This document shows, in pieces, positions 1 through 11,773 of a DNA stretch of 64,000 nt; the first letter of the stretch is position 1, and every line of letters starts with the position of its first letter. The notes beneath the pieces are model-generated. The model was not told the origin of the DNA. It ran no database searches and was given only the letters and a program-made list of their open reading frames with translations. Origin of the DNA: Haberlea rhodopensis (taxonomy: Eukaryota; Streptophyta; Magnoliopsida; Lamiales; Gesneriaceae); the NCBI GenBank assembly GCA_907163345.1, contig CAJQUN010000333.1:583103-647102 (forward strand), in the 5' to 3' direction. The position numbers and the translations under genes were made by a program.

Positions 1-1150
1 GCACATGGAAGATTTCACCTCAGCAACTTTGGATCCACCAGTTGGAACAAGGAACCGTTCTCGCAGGACAGATATACATCAAACGCCTTATGGGAAATCT
101 CAATTAGATCCAATCCATCCATATGGACTTATACTCAACATAGATATCCTGGATTTCAAAAACAGAGAAGTTCTTATTGATGAATAGACTTCAACAATGA
201 GTATAACAACACTTGATCTAAGTAAAGAATTATTCATTTTACTTCTTAAAATGAGTCTGGAATGATCAGTAAAGATTGCCTGGGATATGGGGGACCCAAG
301 TACCAAAGAAGAAGTTTTAGCCGGAGAGTCCCTAAAAGAAATTTTGGACAAGATGGTAAAATTCTTTAAAATCTGTTTTATTAGAGTAATCTACTTCGAG
401 GGAATGGAGGAAGTGAACACTAAAAAATATAGACAAGCTCTAATTAGCCTGAAACTACATGATATCTGTTATGTAGACGAGTACATCAAACTCTTTACAG
501 AGTATAGATAGAAGGCAAAAATAGAAGAAAATGATGCAACAGAACTGTTCTTTGCCAAAATACCGAGCCCATGTAGAGAAATGTTATCCATGAATATACA
601 CCTCATACAATCGAAACGGTGTCCAGGAGAACGTCATTTCTTAAGGTGAAGCTCGCGGAGTGGTGCTACCAAGCAAAACTCCAAAAGAATTAAAAGAAGT
701 TTAGAGGAATCAACAAAACAGCTCATATTTGTTGTACGAAGAATGATATCCCCACAGTCATTGGGAACTATCCCCAAAGGCGAAAGATGAAGAAACACAG
801 AGCTCATCCTTATGCCCACGGAAGTAGTTCAAGAAGAAGCCGGTCTTCATGGTGACGTAGAAAGTTCTAGCCATTAGTTTTTGCAGCAAGCGTGGTGGTG
901 AAGGAAAACTTTGACTCCCAAAGATGAAGGATCAGCGAAATTTGGAGAAGCAATCCTTCAATCCGACAACAATGTCCTAGTGAAAAGGATTCTCAAACTT
1001 CTGAGTGGTTCCACAAACTGAAGCTACCCTCGAAGAGCAAACTACTCTAGAGGATATGAAAAGGAAAATTTAGAAGAACTATAACGAGGATCAACTGGCA
1101 TGGTGGAACAAGAATGAGCTCATAGCTACTTTAAAGGTGAAAGCCGGAAA
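1..1150 (+). pseudogene. Degraded 5' part of an endogenous pararetrovirus (coat-protein-like region, tentative)
   Basis: This stretch lies directly upstream of and on the same strand as a caulimovirid reverse transcriptase, where coat protein and protease are encoded in that family. Only short open pieces remain (5-187, 287-511), with frequent stops. The piece at 287-511 and the bases up to about 600 resemble caulimovirid coat protein in charge and length, and an Arg/Ser-rich run follows at about 800-860, as is common after the viral zinc knuckle. I cannot recognise a protease motif. The assignment rests mainly on context and is an inference. Confidence 0.4.
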
Positions 1151-1803
1151 AGAAAATGAGTTCGTCAGATTCAGACCAATCCCCATGAATATGGAAGATC
1201 GGATGGATACGTAGATAATACTTAAGGAACATCTGGACCTTAAGTTAATCTCAGCAGGTGTTTCTCCATATAGCAGTCCATGATTCCTTGTCCGGAATCA
1301 CGAAGAAATCAAAAGAGGAAAGCCAAGATTAGTAATCAACTACAAAGGAATCAACGACATTTTGGATTTCGACGGATATTTTATCCCAAGCAGAGAACAT
1401 CTGGTTAATAGCATCAAGAATGCCAAAGTGTTTTCTAAGTTCGATTGTAAGTCTGGATTTTACCAGATTAAGATGAAGGAAGCTAGCAGAAAGTTAACAG
1501 CATTCTCCACACCACAAGGACATTATATCTGGAATGTCATGCCAATGGGAATGCAAAGCTCCCAAGATATTCCAAAGGAAGATGGATAATCTTTTCAAAG
1601 ATTACTTCTACTTTATGTTCGTCTATATTGACGGCATTCTTATTGCATCAAGAAACATGAAAGAACATCTTAAACATTTGAAAATCTTTTCAGATGTTTG
1701 TTACAATGAAGGACTAGTGCTCTCTGAAAGGAAGGCAGTTATTGCTACAAGACAGATCAAATTCCTTGGAATTGATATCGACGAATCTGGAATAATGTTG
1801 TAG
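1150..1803 (+). pseudogene. Endogenous caulimovirid reverse transcriptase, broken
   Basis: The reverse transcriptase of plant pararetroviruses copies pregenomic RNA into DNA. Here its N-terminal palm begins near 1150, with recognisable stretches such as FLVRNHEEIKRGK (about 1279-1318) and FDCKSGFYQIKMKE (1440-1481), then PQGHYIWNVMP. There are at least two in-frame stops before 1290 and a frameshift near 1555, where the frame used from 1362 passes to the one used to 1803. The catalytic YxDD box reads YIDG: codon 1633-1635 (GGC) has replaced the second aspartate, which would abolish polymerisation. A stop at 1801 separates it from RNase H. It is an old, inactive integrant. The caulimovirid family is clear; the genus is not resolved. 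Confidence 0.88.
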
Positions 1804-1849
1804 AATCATATTGTCGAAAAGGTGCAATGATATCTGGATGACCTCAAGG

Positions 1850-2290
1850 ATCTAAAACAACTTCAGAATTTTCTGGGAGTTGTTAATTTTGCTGGGATGT
1901 TCATCAATAACCTATTAAATCACAGGAAGGTGTTCAGTCAATTACTCAAAAAAGATGTTAAGTTTGAATGGAATGAAGATCACAGACAAGCTGTCAAACA
2001 TCCGAAAGAAGTTTGCAGGCAGCTACAAAAGCTTGTAATTCCTAACGACGAGGATGAACTGGTATTATACACCGATGCCAGTAATCATTGGTGGGCGGTA
2101 GTACTTATGAAAGCCACACCAGATGGAGAAGTGCCATGCAGATATTGTAGCGGTCTATTTGACAGCAGCGAAGTTATCAGATGGCACATCAACGAGAAAG
2201 GGTTCTTTGCAGTTTGAAAGGCTTCTAAAAAATGGCTATTATTTTTACTCGCTAAGAAATTTATCTTGATAATAGATAATACAATTGTGT
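1850..2290 (+). pseudogene. Endogenous caulimovirid RNase H domain, broken
   Basis: It continues the pararetroviral polymerase after the stop at 1801-1803. The RNase H signature is visible as YTDASNHWWAVVL (about 2068-2106), which supplies the first catalytic aspartate, and HINEKGFFAV near the end of the open piece (about 2188-2217). An in-frame TGA at 2215-2217 interrupts it, and similarity continues past the stop (KASKKW...FLLAKKFILI) to about 2280. RNase H removes the RNA strand of the replication intermediate. No intergenic region or further viral ORF is recognisable downstream, so the integrant is truncated here. Confidence 0.82.
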
Positions 2291-3753
2291 ATTTCATATG
2301 TGTGAATTAAGTGTTGTTTATTATGATTCAAATTGAGAGACAAGATTGATTTTAGGGTATAGGAGACATATAGATGTATCACTAATACCTGCAATTGTGT
2401 ATTTCATATGAAAGTTCAAATTTCAAATTAGGTGAATTGACTATAGATCCTCTCTAGTTTAATAACGAATTTTATCACTATAGTTCATCACATGCTATAT
2501 ATTTTTATATCAAATCATAGAGAATGTAGTAATTTTTCCGAAATTTATTGCAACTAGAAGGAGTGATATTATAATACAACCATCTCTTATTGCTCAAATT
2601 AAAGGTCAAAAGTCAAATAATATTTTTTAACAGCTGTAATTTTTCCTAGAATCTTGAGAAACCTAGTTGGTGCCATACAACCTAGGTAGAAAGTGAAGAT
2701 CCAGAAAAATACTAACGTAGCTCGTGAACCTTGGACTACTTCCTTTTAGGAGGATAAAGAGTTATATGTCCATTCAAAATGTTGTTTTATATTCAACAAA
2801 TACCACGTTTAGCATTATCCAGAAACATCCCGACATCTCCAACATGTTTGTTACATGTGCTCAAGCTACCGTTGCCGGTTAAGTCATGGAAGAAGAAACA
2901 ATTCAAGCTAGAAGCATTCACCTGGCACGACTCTTAATAGTGGGAGTGTTGTCGAAACATTTGCGAATATAAAACTAGAAAACAACTTGATACCTCTAAA
3001 ATAATCGTTCCACATGTTAAACGTCATCCTATATATCCATTTTTGTTTAGAGAAAGAGAACACATCGACATAGGCGTCCTCTCTAACCTATTTGTTCATG
3101 TTTTCAGGCAAGACGCCATCGGGGAAGGAGAGAAATTGGACGATATTTTGGAGCATGAGAACTGTTTTGAACTTAAATACGATTATAACACCGATAAGAA
3201 TAACTCAAAGTCGTAAACTTGATTGATTTTTTTACTATAATAAAAAATCGTGATAAATTGTTACAAGTCATAAACAGTTTCGAACTGTTGAATCAAAAGA
3301 TTCGTTTGCACGTAAAGTCACAGTATCGATGACAGTCCTGAATACACCGGTCCACATGTTCTACAAGTGACTTGTCTTTTATGTGAGTTCTATACTTCTA
3401 TCTCATTCATTTTTTTGTAAAATCAATTCCTAACTGAAGCAATAAAATAAAAACTAAGCAAAAGCACAAACAGATGCTGTAAACAAAGAGTAATATTAGT
3501 ATGTTCTAAATTCTTTAAAAAAGTCACACTTCGGATTCTCAGATTCTTTCTTACCAGCAACATATTCCTAGCTATGATTTTAGCTATACCCCAACGTTTA
3601 GCACCAGAGGGTCTCATAAACCAAAGATCCCAACACACAATGACATCTTTGATCGACCCGTGCTTCCTTATGTACACGAAACTTTGAACCAACAAACTGG
3701 ACGCCGACGAAAACAAGTACTCGCAAGAGCTCGACAAAACGAAAAAGCATCAT
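2291..3753. other. Spacer between the viral remnant and the WRKY gene
   Basis: AT-rich sequence with no recognisable coding potential on either strand. The right part (about 3423-3753) lies just after the WRKY stop codon on the minus strand and probably includes that gene's 3' untranslated region. No repeat structure stands out. Confidence 0.5.
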
Positions 3754-5481
3754 TCATGTGTTAGCTGATTGTGAAGGCAATCTCGGGTGGTTATGCTCCC
3801 CTTCGTAAGTCACAATGAGCATAGTGGGATCTTCCAAGCATCTCTCCACATGTTTCCGCGCTGGACAGCCTCTCATGCTACTGCATTTGTAGTATCCCCT
3901 GCACCCATTAAGAACAAGATTAACACAACAATAAAATTCTATGACAATTATCTAACCTGTGTTTTATGCTATCCACAAGTTTCTCAAAATACAAAATCAT
4001 TAGTCTTATACAACACAAAAGAATTCAGAATTATGAGGGCTAGATTTTGATCCACCGGTGCCAAATAATGAAATGCAGAGCAAATTACTCCTCAGCGAAC
4101 TAAATGAGATTGATAGGACTGAATTTACCGAGAATCAAACACAAGAGCGGTAACATTAGATTTATTTGATTGCTGTGGATTTAATAAAGTTCCGTCATAA
4201 TGACACATAAGTCTACTCTCTTACCATTCAACATGTCAAATAGAAGAAAGAAAACACAATCCTTCATGTAAACCATATTCACTTCGCAAGTATAAACTGA
4301 ATACCAAACAGAGTTTCAGAAAATGTATAGATATTTTATATGAGAGAGCACGAGGCAAAAAAACTAAAGTATTGCATGCCATCAGTTGAAGCCATACCGG
4401 GGGTAAGGAGAGCCTTTGATTGGTTTTTGACCATATTTCCTCCAGGAGTACTCATCAGTGGGAATATCAGCCAACTTGTTACTAATAGCAGGTACTTTGA
4501 TAGACCTCTTTACCCTATGCTTCCTATTCAAAATGCATCAAATGTAAATCAGAACAACTCCAAGAAATAGATGGCAAATCCATGCCATACATAGGTGTAA
4601 CCAATCATCTCAGTGACAAATAAGTTCATTTCTCAAGCCTAAAAATCCTGAGCTCGAGTCACAGTTTTGATTCTAAGAGTCAAAAGAACAAGCCGTATTA
4701 AGGAAAAGTAAAAATCAAGAAGCTAAAACAAGTACCTCTTCTTAGAACAATGGCACCTACCACTGCCACCACATTTCGAACTTCCACCTTCTCCCCTTCC
4801 AGAGCACCTTTTCTTGTGATGGAAGAAGCTCTGATCTGCAGACCTAGCCGCCCCGATCAAACCGAAGGAGCTTCCATTCTCATTAGCAACACTCCCATCC
4901 ATACTCAAAGAAGAGATGAAGGACCTAGTTGATGACATAGTGGAAGTGAAGGTAGAGTTATCAAAATTCAAGCTGACACCACTATTGCTGAGCCTATACA
5001 TCATTTCAGGTTGATGTTTCAATTGCTGCTGCTGAAGTTGAAACCTTTGTTGCTGCTGCTGATGGAGAAAATGGTAGTTCGGTAATGGCGTTTGTTGGGT
5101 TAATTGAAGTAGATTTTTGCCATTTGAACTAAATTCAAGAGAAGGGATTCCTAAAGTGAGGCCATTTTTCACATTGGACGGGATTTCTTGAACAGAATTG
5201 TTTGGTTGAAGGGGTTTGGGCTGCTGATCATCTGATCTACAGATGGGATTTTCCAAGAAAATATTGAGGGGTAAGGGAGCTTGAATTTTCTTGAGTTTCC
5301 TCACTCTAGCATGGCCACAACTAGAATTAAGAAGAGAGACAACTTTCTTGAATTTGCACACAGCATCTCCAGTCTGTTCTACTAAATTTCTACACAGATT
5401 ATGATCTTGAGGCTGAAATAACAGATTAATCACTCTATGGCAACTTTCAACTGCTGCAGTATTTTCCTTCTCAATCTCCAT
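3754..5481 (-). CDS. WRKY transcription factor, group IId (AtWRKY21/39/74-like)
   Basis: Predicted nuclear DNA-binding protein of 338 residues that recognises W-boxes (TTGACC/T). Exons on the minus strand are 5481-4736, 4523-4398 and 3898-3754; both introns have GT/AG ends, and the second sits in the conserved position after SPYPR inside the WRKY domain. Features in order: an N-terminal conserved HARVRKLKK motif (C-motif, the calmodulin-binding type of group IId), a Gln-rich middle, a SSTRSFISSLSMDGSVAN block, the plant zinc-cluster motif KCGGSGRCHCSKKRKHRVKR, WRKYGQK, and a C-X5-C-X23-H-X-H finger, ending PSQSANT. Length, exon phases and all key residues agree with an intact gene. The start is the first ATG of the frame, in a favourable context. 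Group IId members act in defence and calcium signalling; the specific role here is not known. Confidence 0.95.
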
Positions 5482-5814
5482 CTCACTCTCCTCAAATTAA
5501 CCGCAGAAACGAATAAGTTAATCAAAACAAAATCCTAATTCCCAAACCAGACACACCAGATTCTAGTCAGTAGAAAAGGACGAGAAAAGGGGATTTGAAG
5601 GGGGGGAAAGAAGGGTCCAAATCTACTGATTCAACAGATCTTCAACCACCCCATATGAGACAAATTAAAACCTAACCCATTCTTGGCAAACACTAACCAC
5701 ACCAGATTAGCAAATACACACACGCACAAAGATTCATTTTGGATTATACAAGCCTAAAATAAATCAAGAACAACAAAACCCAATTAGAGTAAAATGCTAA
5801 ACAAGAAGCAGAAG

Positions 5815-5884
5815 GGTCAAGATAAGGGACCAAAAACAATTAAAGAATGGTACTTTAATTGGATTTCTGAAGAAAAATGGTCAA
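5815..5884 (-). promoter_or_regulatory. Two W-box cores upstream of the WRKY gene
   Basis: GGTCAA at 5815-5820 and 5879-5884 read TTGACC on the gene strand, about 335 and 400 nt upstream of the WRKY start codon. TTGACC is the binding core of WRKY proteins, so auto- or cross-regulation is plausible. The transcription start is not known, so they may fall in the promoter or the 5' leader. Confidence 0.4.
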
Positions 5885-5984
5885 ACTCTAGATTCTTTCA
5901 ATGCCCATAAGATTTATTTGACGGTGCTTTGAAGGGCAGTATAGCCATTGAATTGGTATATCTAAATAATCTAATAATTGGGGT

Positions 5985-8019
5985 TATTCAAAGGATAGTG
6001 TTCTAAAAGAAGAGCAAATTGAAACGAAAGGTGTGAAAGAGAACTTTGCTTTACAAAGCCTGAAAATTGACAGAACCCTATAAAACAATATATTACAAAA
6101 TGCAATCTTTGAACTTTGAAGACATTTATTTATTATAATATAATCATCAGAAACATAAATAGGTACATAGAAAATGCTGTACCTAGTGGTATTATGTGGA
6201 GGCGCATTATTAAAAATAAACCTGCGCACCAAGGGGGAAGCAGGGAGCTAAATCGCCGTCTGCGGGAACAGATTTCAAAACATGGGGTCCACTTGGGAAG
6301 TTGCAAATTGTATACTATTATATATATAATATTTTATGATTCAAATAAATAAATTATAGTAAATAGAAAAACGAAGAATTGTTGTTTTAAATAATTTCAA
6401 AAATTATTTTAGGAAATATATAGTTTAGATAATATATGAGTTTTAAAATGCTTCAACAAAATAAATGAGACAAATCTATGATGAGAATAATTATCTGTCA
6501 ATTAATTAATCTATGATGATATTTTGTCAATATAAAATATAAAAATAATTAAATAGTAATAATTAATATATAGAAATGACATAAAGATTTTGAATTACAA
6601 CAAATTTGTTTGGTACTTTGCCAATGCAACAGTTTGTGGCTTGTCCTTTTGCTTTGAAGAGCATCTAATACGTGTTGCTTTTTTCCCCCTCAATCGTAAT
6701 AAATACTTTACACCTAAAACAATATAAATAAATAATAAACAATACTATTTTGAGACAATAATCTTACTCGGCTATATCACAATCATTACAATGGTACTTT
6801 TTCCCCCGGCTAGTTTGACAAAGGATGTAATTTTTCTTAAAAGAAACTAAATATAAAACATAAAATTTAAACAAATCTATCCACACAAAAAAAAAAAACA
6901 GAAAATATATTATTTTTAGCTAGATATTATTTCATTAAAATATATTTTTAGCTAAATATTATTTAAATGTTCCGATACCTCTACCTGAACCAACAATTTT
7001 ATACGTGTACATTGTTATAAATAATTTACAAATTGTAAAATATTTATTCGTACCTTTGTTTTGTTTGGTATCAAAATGATCACATATCTTGCTTCTTTTA
7101 GCAGGAGTCGTGGCTCTACTAGCTACGGTAATAGCTTCAGTTGACTCGACTTGTTGTCTCTGATGAGAACCGAAAGTTCTACAAATTGTTCAGGTTCTTG
7201 ATGTTCAATGTTTATAAGTGCACCAACAGCATCAAAGTCGGTAAAAAATCAAATTCTTGATTTCATTCAGGAATTGGTAGAGACAAATCATTGACGAGAA
7301 AGTGAGTTCTTGACGACCACGACAGTTAGATGAAAATGTCATAATAATAATAATATATCGAAATTAAATAAAAGTAATGAATAATTTAGAAAAAAATATT
7401 GTATTTAATATGAGAGCAAATTTGATAGAATTTATATAATTGATGAAATTTTAGAGATTTATACATGATTATTGCGAGAAAGAATGAAAATTGAGAGAGT
7501 ATTGTAGAATGAAGATTGAATAGTGAATTTAGGTTCAAATCAACCTACATTTAAATTATTTTTTCAAAAACATTTAAAATACTTTTTTGGCTGCCGTTGG
7601 ACTTTCAGCCAAATCCTCTAAGACAACACTTTTAATATTGGCCAACGACTAAATATTTATTCAAATCAACCTATATTTAAAATACTTAAAAAAAATTAAA
7701 ATATTTTTTTGGCTGCCGTTGGACTTTCAGCCAAATCCTCAAAGATAAGCCGTTGGCGATTTTAATATTGGCAAATGACTAAATGTTTATTTATTTATTT
7801 TTATGTTATTTTCAATAGTTCCGGTTCTGAATCAGTTCTATGACAATCCAGTTCGATAAGCATCTGTAAACACAAGGGCGTAACATGATTCTAATCAATC
7901 CGGTACCAACGGGTATCATACTCCCCAAAACAACATTCTCTCTCTTTCTAAAAGATAAGACTCAATAAAATTAGGGTGATTTTAATCATTTATGTAAATC
8001 AAGTTCAACTACATATACA
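5985..8019. other. AT-rich spacer upstream of the WRKY gene
   Basis: No supported gene. It is AT-rich with many short A/T runs. The only clear structure is the tandem duplication listed separately at about 7532-7790. Confidence 0.5.
7532..7790. repeat. Tandem duplication, two units of about 122-130 bp
   Basis: Both units start at TTCAAATCAACCTA (near 7532 and 7659) and contain the shared block GGCTGCCGTTGGACTTTCAG (near 7589 and 7711), followed by AATATTGGC and ACTAAAT. They differ by small indels. Origin unknown; this may be part of a transposon end. Confidence 0.75.
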
Positions 8020-9102
8020 CAGTGGCGTACATATGATTTCCACTAAGGGGGGCAAAAATTATAAGAAATAAAATACGATAAAACATTCAAAAGCAAACAA
8101 TAACTTCTCAAAAACTAATTTACAATTGACCAGATGGTTCGTCATATTTTGGAACTTATGAATGATAGTTTCATTAGATATACGGCTACATATTTATATA
8201 CTCGATATAAACCACCAAATTATCATTCATTCATTCATCACCCATTCAGTTGCGTAGCCAATTCTTCACGATATTCATAGCAAAGAATGTTCTTTCCACC
8301 GTAGCAGTTGCAACCGACAAAATCAATACTAAAATTATAAGGTTGTAGATCAATGTGTATGTCACATCTATTCTAATTTCAACCATTCTTGGAGATATAT
8401 TAGTGAGCCCTTTTACATTCGAAGTATCAATATTTAAACGAATATCCATAACAAAATTCTCGAGTTAGTCCGACAATGCCAAAAGCTCGGTATCTTGAAA
8501 ATCATTTTGTATAAAATTTTGCTAATCAAACTAATTTCTGCTTGTCAAAAGTTTCAAAAGAGTTGAATGAATTCAAACAAGTAACACAAAGCAGCAATTC
8601 GGTATTTACCTCATTGAATCGACTATTTAACTCAAACAATTGCATATTTATGATGGTATTAAAAACCTCCACATGATTGCAGTGCTAGTTTGGCATCTCT
8701 TCAACTCTTCGTCTTGGTCTTTTCCACCAACATATACATCATTCATATCAGGCACCTCAATTTCATGATTTACACAAAAAAATGAGAGGCATCCTCTACC
8801 AAATAAGTCCATCCACCATTTCTCACTACTTGAAGTCTTCTATTAGAAACATCTACTAGAGTCATAACATTCACGATACATTGATAAATGCTTGAGACAA
8901 ACCGTTTGTTATTCCTAATTCTAGGTCGTTTGCCTGGATCGGAAGAAGTTCTGGCAAGTCAGAATTTTCATGAATTATTTGGTTGCTCCTTAAAACTTTG
9001 AAACGAAGCAAAGTCTACTGGAGTTTCAAATAATTATACATTACTTTCAAGACTTACATCAGGAAAATGTGATTTTTTATAAACTTTTTTATAATACTTC
9101 AT
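8020..9102 (-). pseudogene. hAT-family transposase remnant, internally deleted (TTF/ZMYM1-like type)
   Basis: hAT transposases cut and paste DNA. Read on the minus strand from the ATG at 9102, the N-terminus (MKYYKKVYKKS) and the SSDPGKRPRI motif are followed near 8905-8912 by C-terminal sequence, so most of the catalytic middle has been deleted. The C-terminal part includes a VDVSNRRLQVVRNGGW block, NEVNTELLLC, and the hAT dimerisation core LILSVATATVERTFFAMN (about 8290-8340). Several in-frame stops are present. The sequence CAGTGGCG at 8020, followed by AAGGGGGGCAAAAA, fits the terminal inverted repeat of this hAT type, so the element's 3' end is at 8020. I did not find the matching right end. 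Confidence 0.85.
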
Positions 9103-9540
9103 AGTGGGAAACTTCTTTTCTACGTGCTGCACATTACAAAGAATCATCACCCATCTTCAACAAAATCACATGATCATAGAATTCAATTATAAAAGCGATT
9201 GAGAATGAAGAAACTTGCCATCAATATTGCAAACGATTCAGCAATTACAATGTCACCGACTCACCATCAATTAGTACTTGCACCTGTCCTACAGGTTAAG
9301 CTTCAAAAACTCTACAATTATTTCACATGGTGTTATGTTTTCTATCTTTCTAAATCCAGAAACTCAAAGATTATATCAAAGATTTTGGCATATCTATTTG
9401 ACTCTGATTCAGTACATGCGTGAACTCTTCTTCAAAATGATTTTGTTCCTTTTCTTGGCAAAGTAATATGAAATATTATCTCTATATATTAATCACTATT
9501 CTTGAATCAAAATCACCATGTGACTCTTCGAACACCAGAT
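9103..9540. other. Spacer between hAT remnant and LTR
   Basis: No gene recognised. Part may belong to the 5' region of the hAT element, but no terminal repeat was found. Confidence 0.4.
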
Positions 9541-10156
9541 TGTAAAATGCACAGCAGAATCAAAAACCAACAAGAAGTAATGCAGGCTAATAAATTGGAA
9601 TCAAAACAGAAAAGAAAATGACAAACGATTTACGTGGTTCGGCCAAATCAATGCCTACTTCCACGGAAATTATATTATTGAAGATTCAGAAATATCATAT
9701 ACAACACAATACTTTCAGAAACTAAATTCATCAAGATTCATTCATATGCCTTCCAATGAACCTTCCTTGAATTTTCTACAATTTCCCTCCTTGTATTGTC
9801 TCTCACGTATCTCTTGATATGCAACTTCATAGCCAAATTGTTCTGTGGAATTTTTCGATCAATATTCACGCACCCTCTTTCTTGAGCCCTCTGCCTGTGT
9901 ATTTATATACGTAGACCAGCTCTCCCTTGTGCAACAAATATCTCACTTTTGTAATTGACATTCAATTTTCAACTCCACTTGCCAACATTCTTTTTTTATC
10001 CGTTGGTTCCCACTTGCAAAACCACTAATATCTTTAATAAATTCCAAGTTAACAAGTGGTTTCAGAATTAATTCAGAAAGAATCTTTTCATAAGTTGCAT
10101 ACTCCCACAACACGAGGACTACTGGACTTGAATGTGCTGACAATAATTCTCACACA
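9541..10156 (-). repeat. Probable solo LTR of a copia element, minus orientation
   Basis: The block near 9630-9662 (TTTACGTGGTTCGGC, then CCTACTTCCACGG) is the reverse complement of a block near the 3' end of the copia LTR at 41383-41777, a feature shared by many copia LTRs. A TATA-like stretch (GTATATAAATA on the minus strand, near 9899-9911) fits an LTR promoter. The ends proposed are TGTAAAATG and TTCTCACA. I could not find a target-site duplication, so the exact limits are uncertain. Confidence 0.55.
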
Positions 10157-10787
10157 TGGCTTGCAGAATATCTCATCAAATTAACATAGCGTTGCACAAT
10201 TTTCATGCTATCAATTTTGCTGGGTCCAAAGATAAGAGTCAAAAAAACCTGGAGATTTTTGTTCTCCTTTGAGCAAGTTAATTACAATGTAAGCATAATC
10301 CAATCATGTTAATCAAATACAAAAAAAAAAACAATCTTGGGCTCATGAGAAATTATCTAAGAAATGGAGAATCAATCTAAAAGGGTAAGAAATTTAGACC
10401 TTTCAATTTTAGAGCAATCCGCACGCGACAAGAACAAGAGCTCCATCAGTGAGAGTAAAGCACCAGGGTTTTGGAGAGGCGAGTAATTGGGTATTTGTGT
10501 TATGGGTATTTTAAACTTTTAGTAAATATACAAGTATATTGTAGCGGAATACCTTTTGGCTATCCCATTCAAATTTATCAATGAATTGATGTATTGATAA
10601 ATTTGAGTATTTGATCCAACACTTAAATATTACTTAATAGCCAAGAATTATTCACCGAGACGTTGTCGAAGCTTCTACTCGCTCTTTGTCCTATCATCGC
10701 TTCAAGTAGTCTCATATCCTTCCTCAGAACATTGAAGTGAACTCTGAGTACTTTATTGAACTCTTTGTACATGTTCTGTACCTATAG
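10157..10787. other. Spacer with a short hairpin
   Basis: No supported gene. A perfect inverted repeat with 13-bp arms (CAAATTTATCAAT and its complement) and a 10-nt loop lies at about 10569-10604. Earlier exons of the downstream F-box/LRR-type gene were not recognised here. Confidence 0.5.
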
Positions 10788-11071
10788 GCGGATTTCAATT
10801 AGCTGCAGCCCAGCTGCCTCATCTTGACCTTATGGACTGTGGTCCATCCTGAAAAACCTACCACCGTAGAGGAAAGTGATAGTGAATTACAGAAAACACC
10901 TGACAGCAAGTTGCACCTTATGTACCAAAAGCTTATTATCAAGCATAGCCAGTTGAAGAAACTAAGCGTCTCTGGTTGTTCTGGCTTGGACGTGAGTTTG
11001 TATCGTCAAAAACTTTCCATCAGTTTTTGTTTCTTGATGAATTTTTGTTTTTTGCTGCAGGCCTTGTACTT

Positions 11072-11639
11072 AGAGCTGTCAGAACGGGCCAGCCCAACCC
11101 AAACGGGCTGGCCCGCCCAACCCGCGGCCCAAACGAGCCCAACCCGTTTGGGCCCACCTCCAGGCGGGTTGGGAAAACCTCAACCCAACCCGACCCGAAG
11201 CGGGGCGCGGGTTGGGGCGGGCTGGCCCGCCGAAATATTTTTTTTTAATTAAACATTTTTTTTTAAAAAAGAATTTTTAAAATTTTTTTTTTTAAAAGAA
11301 AGTTCAAAAAAATATTTCCAACTAAACTTGCCGAACCTGGAAATGATGCTAGAAGAATACTGAAAGCAAGACCAAGTGAAAAATATATAGTAGATCGAAT
11401 GCTTCAATGTGATATTGAGTATTTATCTATGAATTGAGCCTAAAAAAATAAATAACAATTTTTTTTTAAAAAAAAAAATGGGGCCAACCCGCGGGTTAGC
11501 CAGCCAAAACCCTAGTCTGTTTGGGCCAGCCCGTATAAGCTCGCCTACTGGCGGGCCTTAAAAATACTGGCCCAACCCGCATATTTGGCGGGTTGGGTTG
11601 GGCCAGGCCCGCGAGCCTGGCCCATTTTGACAGTTCTAC
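11072..11639. mobile_element. hAT-type MITE with 8-bp TSD
   Basis: A 568-bp element flanked by perfect direct repeats TTGTACTT (11064-11071 and 11640-11647). Its ends form an inverted repeat: AGAGCTGTCAGAACGGGCC on the left matches the complement of GGCCCATTTTGACAGTTCT on the right. Both ends are rich in GGGCC and CCCAACCC motifs, with an AT-rich core. Eight-bp duplications are typical of hAT. Removing the element plus one TSD joins the interrupted exon in frame (ALYLNCPHL). Confidence 0.88.
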
Positions 11640-11664
11640 TTGTACTTGAATTGTCCTCACCTTA

Positions 11665-11773
11665 GGGTTCGTTTGGATTAAGTGATCGATTTAGAAATTT
11701 TTAGACAATTTATTTATCTCATGTTTATATAAAAAAAATTTATCCCATCATATTTATTACGTTCTAATCTCAC
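11665..11773. mobile_element. Fragment of a MITE-like terminus
   Basis: It begins GGGTTCGTTTGGATTAAGTG, a type of end common in plant MITEs, immediately after the exon sequence CCTCACCTTA, and runs to the truncated copia leader at 11774. No opposite end or TSD is visible. Confidence 0.35.

Noticed and set aside
4750..4932. Plus-strand frame of 60 codons
   Set aside because: It is antisense to WRKY exon 1 and shows no family match.
10976..11248. Pro/Gly/Arg-rich frame of 90 codons
   Set aside because: It runs from an intron of the F-box/LRR-type gene into the GC-rich end of a MITE; the composition explains the open frame.
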